Source: Agelaius tricolor (Eukaryota > Chordata > Aves > Passeriformes > Icteridae). Taken from it: 64,000 nt of DNA. The stretch covers positions 88,871,001 to 88,935,000 of the forward strand of contig JALJCS010000002.1 of assembly GCA_023055355.1 (NCBI GenBank), in the 5' to 3' direction. Under the pieces are notes generated by a model. The model saw only the letters and a program-made list of their open reading frames with translations. It was not told the DNA's origin and did no database searches. Made by a program: the position numbers and the translations under genes. This document shows positions 59,056 through 64,000 of this stretch, piece by piece. The stretch's first letter is position 1. The number at the start of each line of letters is the position of its first letter.

Positions 59056-60852
59056 CCCATTCTGCTGGCAAAGCTTTGAATCAATGCTGGTAAATGGAGA
59101 GAGCAGCTCCTGGGGATGACACAGTCCTGGTGAACTTCCAGGTTCAAAAACAGACAACATTTTTCTAGCACTTCAGTAAATAATTTTTGTGGCTTCATGT
59201 GCTCTGACCTCACAAAAGAGTACAATTATGCCATAAGAATTGTAAGTGCTACAATTGGCAGTAAAAAGCTCTTGTGCTGTGGCACCACCCAGGAGTTCAA
59301 GTCAACACCCAGCACAGGGGAGTGACCTGGACAGAAATGGAAAACATCTCTGGGTGAGCAGGACTATACTCCAAAGAGAAAAGGCTTCACGTGCCATTCA
59401 TTTAAGGTTTGGAGATGCAACCTGAATAGCTAAACCTAAAGTCTAAACAGAATGTCACTGTCTAGACAAACTCTGTGGCAAGTGAAGGGTGGCTGCTTCA
59501 GCTGCAGAAATTGATTGGCCTTTGACCAAGAGGTAAAAGGTATGCACACAGCATAGAGATTTTCTGATTTGGACTTGTTTTGATCATATCTTGGATTTGA
59601 ACTCCCTCACTCATTCAGTCACCATTAGATGAAAGGAATATTTGACTAATACCATCTGAACATGTATTTGAACAAGCTATCCATCCCTAAAATATTCTGT
59701 ACTTTACTTTTAATACCCTGGGCCAACTCAGGTCCCAGAAAGTATTTTCATTCCAAATGGCAGTAGCAAAATAAATGCTATAAAGGCTAATCAAAAAGGG
59801 GAACCATTTCCAGAGCAAAGTGTAAAAACATTGACTGGCTCTGTAATCCACTGTGATATTTTGTCCCTTATTTCACTGCTTGCCCATAAAGAATATTACC
59901 AATGCAGAGCTCCTGTGGTCTCATTCTCATATATCTTTATATGTTCCTGTAAAACACACTTGCAGGGTGTTTCATTTGGGTACACAACACAAAATGATCC
60001 CTTATTTTCCAGAAGATAACATTCCTTGAACCAAAGAAAAACCCGAAGTAAGGCTTGCTCTATACATTCCTATTGTTTGTTTTCATTCCAAGACAGTGAA
60101 GACTTTTTGATCCCTTTAAACTTACCTAGGCTGGTAGTTATTTCCACTTTTCAGGAAAATTTGCAACATTTCAAAAACCAGGAAGAGCTCTGTGAAACAT
60201 ATTGACTATGATTTCTCTCTTTATCCCCCTTTAGCCAACTAGCCTGAAAAAATACTTTTATAGGGAATATAAAGGTCATTTATAGTGTTGTCAGAGACAT
60301 TTATTTTGTTTTTCTGCTTTACTGGCAGCCACTACTCACTTCAAGCCTTGCACTGAACTTTTTATGAAGAATATGAATATGTGACCTAAGAATAAGGAAA
60401 TGCAAGTGATGATTTTGCTCTTATTTAAGATCCCATCAAAGATCATCCTACCAATTCCTTCAGAGCGAGCTCTGACAAGCATTCTTGTTAGGTGTGGTTC
60501 TGAATATAAAAAAGGTCTTTTGTCACTTTTTTCTGTTTTGCTGTCATTAAATGCCCAGAAACCTGGGGTGTCAGAGAAACCTTTGAGGTCAGCTGCCCTG
60601 TTCTTCCCACCAGGCTCATTCCCAATGTCTGGCTGTATTTTACTCAGTGCAAAACCAGAGTTACTCAAGATGAACTTTACATATTACCTTCCACGCTAAC
60701 AGATCTTCCCAACAGGATTAATTCTGTTATTTGACCTAGTATTTCTTTTCCTTGATGATTTTATTCCATGGTTTTGTTTGACACTGAGCTCTGCTCCTTC
60801 CCCTCTGGTGAAATCCTTAAATATTGCTGATCAGGGTACTCACAGACACTTT
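59056..60852. other. Single-copy non-coding DNA
   Basis: No repeat family or exon is recognised. Overlapping frames of 99-110 codons on opposite strands at 60.34-60.70 kb are unsupported. Confidence 0.45.
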
Positions 60853-60975
60853 ACAGAATCTCAGAATGGGCCAGGTTGGAAAACACAACATTGGGTCACC
60901 TGGTCAAACCTCTGCTCCAGAAGGGTCATCCCAGAGCACATGGCATGGAATTGGACCAGACCTGGTATCAGTCAC
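60853..60975 (-). mobile_element. CR1 LINE 3'-end fragment
   Basis: Reverse-oriented CR1 3' end of a subfamily different from the copies at 17.9 and 53.0 kb. The phrases CAGAATCTCAGAATGGGCCA, GGGTCACCTGGTCAAACCTC and GGGTCATCCCAGAGCACATG follow in family order. About 120 bp is retained. Confidence 0.8.
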
Positions 60976-63754
60976 AGACACAGCATTTTTGTCCATCAGT
61001 GTTTATCAAGAGAGAAACATGCTGGTTTCCTTTCCCTGCTTCAACCATTTTGAAGGTGGATGGGGTGGGGAACACAAAGGACTCGAACAGAATATTTTGT
61101 TTGGCAGATATCAAAGATCTGTAATTTGCACTGTCCTTTGAAATGTGTGGCACTGGTTTTAATCACTTAAAGCACAATAAAAGCAAGTTGAGAACAGGAA
61201 CTCATGAAAGATCACCTTAATCACTTACCTGGTGGAACTATAGCAGGAATGGAAATGATACTGCATATTTATGTCCTAATAGCAAGTCTGATCCTCAGGA
61301 TGAGCCAAAATACATCTCTGTGACTGAGTGAACATGAAAGTCTTCCCAGATTAAAGTTGCCCTCATTTCAAGGGAGAAAAAAGACAAATGGAGAAGGGCT
61401 GCTATTGATGGAAATAATGTCTGCTCTGATGGGAAAGCTGGAAATGCAAATTGAGAAGCTGTCAAGCCACGTGCAGCACCACTCAGTAACCTCACTGTCA
61501 TTGTATCACAGAAGGGAACAGAACATCTGCAATTCACTGCAGGATTACCATCACCTAAACAAGCCACACTTTTGTTAATGATGCCATCTGCAAATGAGCT
61601 CATGTCACTCCCTGTTCAAACTTTCACATACAGCTCAAACGTACCTACAAATAGCAAAAATTGTAATCTGGTGTAAAGAAATCCAACCACCAACACAAAC
61701 CCAAATATAACCACCCATAAACTCTGACTTTGTGCACATCATCTGTTTCACAAAGCTCTGCTCTGTGAGTGCTGATAGCAGTCATCCTTATTAAGAGATC
61801 AAAAGAATTACAAAATAAAAATGAACCTTATTTTTATTCAATACTAGTAGCAAATTCCTCAATTGAATCTCACTGCTCTTACATAAATACAACTCTAGGT
61901 GTAGGTAAGACAAGACAGGCTTGCAGTCTTTTAGGGCTTAGGATGTGTTGATAATTCTACCTCCATAAAAGATTAGGTGGGACTTGGGAAAGAAGTTCTT
62001 CCTGAGTGGTCAGTCTCAAACATTCAGTATGCCTTTGTCCCAAGAGTTGGATTTTCACAAGGGCCCCAAAGGTAAAAGTTCCTCACTGGGTCAATTTCCA
62101 CATTTCCATTGACATTTCACTGAACCTTCTGTGATCAGACTCCTCCACAGGTGAAGAATTCAAGCCAAATATCAAGTCTTGATCATGCAAGGTGAACACA
62201 GCTCCAAAAGATTCCCTCACACACCAGATTTTCTGCCCACTTGGATCTTAAATCATTTGAACAATTTAATATCTTGCAGTATGATTTTTGCTACTTTCTT
62301 CCTTTCTCTACTAACTGTGCTAACAGGACTGTTCATTCTTGAGATGCAAGAGATTTTCTCCTGTGTTTTGGGTTTGGCTTGTTTTTTTAAATTTGTAAAG
62401 CACATGTCCATGTTGTGAACAAATAATTGGAATGTGAAATAATTTTTCCTTTATTAATATTGAATGGTTGTAGATCATATTCTATAAAGCAGTGCTAAGA
62501 TGCTGTGTGGACTAAGAAATTTATAACTTTAGAAGAATTAAAAATATTGAAATGCTTTGAAAATCCGAATTGTATCAACGTCACTTCTGTAACCTTGTTG
62601 GAAAACATGCCATTAAAACAACAACAATTTGTGCTATTTAAGTCATGGGAGACAGAGCTGGGGAAAAAAAGACCTGAATTGAAAAGTATTTTAAAAATAA
62701 TAATAAAAAAAGGAAGCAGAAAATTCAAGTGTTTATGATTTAGTATAGGAAAAAGTGATATAGCTCACCAATTATATATCAAGACTTAAGTTACATAGGT
62801 ATGTATGGCTGTGAAATACTAAAATTAAAACAAACAAAACCCCAAAACTTAGTCCAAATACAGCCACACCTCTTCCAGACAGAATTACTCAGTCTACCTG
62901 AAACAATGTACTTCAGAATTCTTGAGTGATGCACAGAAAAATATTTTTCTGTCCCCTTTTCAGGGAGGTTTTACAGTAAGTTCCCCACTATTACCACATG
63001 TGATTAAGAGGCTCTTCCAAATGGTTTTAACAGCAAATGGGCTGTTTCTGTAAATTGTAAGTTTTTGAGACTGCTTTCTTCTCTTCTAGATAACAGAAAG
63101 CATTGTTCTTGTAAATCAATGCTGAATTTCAACCAGTAATTACAAAAACACAGTTTCTTATGTGGATTAATCATACTGATACATTTGATGCATCACTTTC
63201 TGTCACATTACCAATGTTACCAAACATTTCATGGCTCATTCTTGCCAAGTTTACTGAACACACACAGAATCAAGCCTGACACCTGTGACCAGCTCTGGCC
63301 ATTGACACAAAATGGCAACAAGGTCTCCACCCTGCAAACCCAACATCCCTGGGGCTCCTGGTAAACGAAGCTGCCACGGAAGTCAAGCAATTCTCAGCTC
63401 TTTTCCATTAACAAATTTAAACTCCCCACTGCCACAGCTAAGGGAGAAACTCACCACAGGTTTTGCACTCTGATTTTGTCCAGCACCAAGAGAACCCAGC
63501 AGACTCAGAAGATGCTGACAACCAACTCACTACATTGCATCTACTTAGTCAAAAGCTTTTTTCCACTTTTTTTACCCAGGACACCCATAAATAAGTTAAG
63601 TCACATAGAAAATTCTGCCCTTATTTCATGGTGGTACTTTCTTGGTAAGAGACTACTAACTGGTGGAACAACTTGTCAGAGTCAATGCACACCAGCCCTT
63701 TTTAATTAGCTACAAAAGGGAAACCAACACTTAAGAAATTGAAGCATTAGAAGA
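60976..63754. other. AT-rich single-copy DNA
   Basis: No repeat family, RNA gene or convincing exon in about 2.8 kb; frames are at most 102 codons. If the right edge is a 3' UTR transcribed leftward, this is the intergenic DNA downstream of that gene. Confidence 0.42.
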
Positions 63755-64000
63755 AAACATTAGACAATTTTTAATTTATTAATAATTTTTATAGCTCAAA
63801 TTTAAAAATATTAAACCAGAAATAATTCAAGATTCATGAAGAAAAATCTGGAACTATGTACATGCATAATTAAGAATATCTTGATTCTCATCAATATTTA
63901 CTTAAGCTTTTTGTACAAACTTTTTCACACTGTCATATTTACAAGCATGTCTGTTTAAAACCTATGAACATACATCTCTTATAGCATTTACAAATCTTTT
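63755..64000 (-). other. Candidate 3' UTR end of a leftward-transcribed gene (partial)
   Basis: On the minus strand the window edge reads as AT-rich mRNA-like sequence ending with AATAAA at 63780-63775, which places cleavage at about 63750-63760. Two perfect Pumilio-type motifs (TGTANATA) lie on this strand: TGTAAATA (63943-63936) and TGTACATA (63862-63855). Pumilio proteins bind such sites in 3' UTRs to repress or destabilise mRNA. The coding region would lie beyond 64000, so the gene cannot be named. AT-rich intergenic DNA can contain these motifs by chance. Confidence 0.35.
63775..63780 (-). terminator. Polyadenylation signal AATAAA (minus strand)
   Basis: Canonical hexamer on the minus strand, followed downstream by a T/GT-containing stretch. 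It is meaningful only if the candidate 3' UTR is real. Confidence 0.3.

Noticed and set aside
58287..59093. 111-142 codon frames
   Set aside because: They lie within a reverse ERVL-type LTR and run on both strands in several phases.
1..64000. CRISPR arrays, rRNA, tRNA genes, operons, phage or plasmid features
   Set aside because: No regularly spaced repeats, no cloverleaf-like or rRNA sequence recognised, and the repeat content is avian nuclear; microsatellites are the only short-period repeats.

Overview
The window looks like nuclear DNA from a bird, most likely a songbird (passerine). The main evidence is CR1 non-LTR retrotransposons with the avian-type 3' end (tandem ATTCTATG-like octamers) and LTR families of the kind that fill passerine genomes. 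CpG is generally scarce and the single-copy DNA is AT-leaning. No bacterial-type gene organisation, rRNA, tRNA or CRISPR array was seen. No complete protein-coding gene was recognised. Most open frames are short, overlap one another on both strands and carry no recognisable domain, so they are treated as chance frames or as parts of transposons. The assignment to passerine is inference from the repeats and was not checked by alignment.

Layout. Positions 1-14.2 kb are mostly single-copy non-coding DNA, with a CpG-dense, motif-rich block near 7.1-7.3 kb that is the best regulatory-element candidate. From 14.2 to 29 kb the DNA is still mainly single-copy, with a CR1 fragment and a probable LTR near 14.3-14.8 kb, a CR1 copy at 17.9-18.6 kb, a probable LTR at 20.1-20.8 kb and small CR1 pieces at 22.6-22.8 kb. 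Two related solo LTRs lie at 29.06 and 30.11 kb. A decayed CR1 with a recognisable endonuclease domain occupies about 34.7-36.1 kb, followed by other LINE and LTR debris to 39 kb, including an unusual GGGGTGATA hairpin cluster at 38.1-38.2 kb. The 43.8-59.1 kb segment is an LTR graveyard of nine LTRs from at least six families plus one CR1. No gag, pol or env was recognised between them. Four LTRs there are arranged as two nested inverted pairs. The last ~245 bases look like the 3' end of an mRNA transcribed leftward, with a polyadenylation signal and two perfect Pumilio-type motifs on the minus strand.

Taken together, the window is intergenic or intronic DNA, possibly next to a gene whose 3' UTR enters from the right edge. 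Solo LTRs and truncated CR1s dominate its history. Target-site duplications (TSDs) could be read directly for seven LTRs: four with 6 bp, two with 5 bp and one with 4 bp. These fix their ends and show independent insertions. No new multi-gene system is visible. The items most worth checking are the nested inverted LTR architecture, the CpG/octamer/MEF2 block at 7.1 kb, the putative 3' UTR at the right edge, the 38.1 kb hairpin cluster and one unexplained 241-codon frame at 25.3-26.0 kb.
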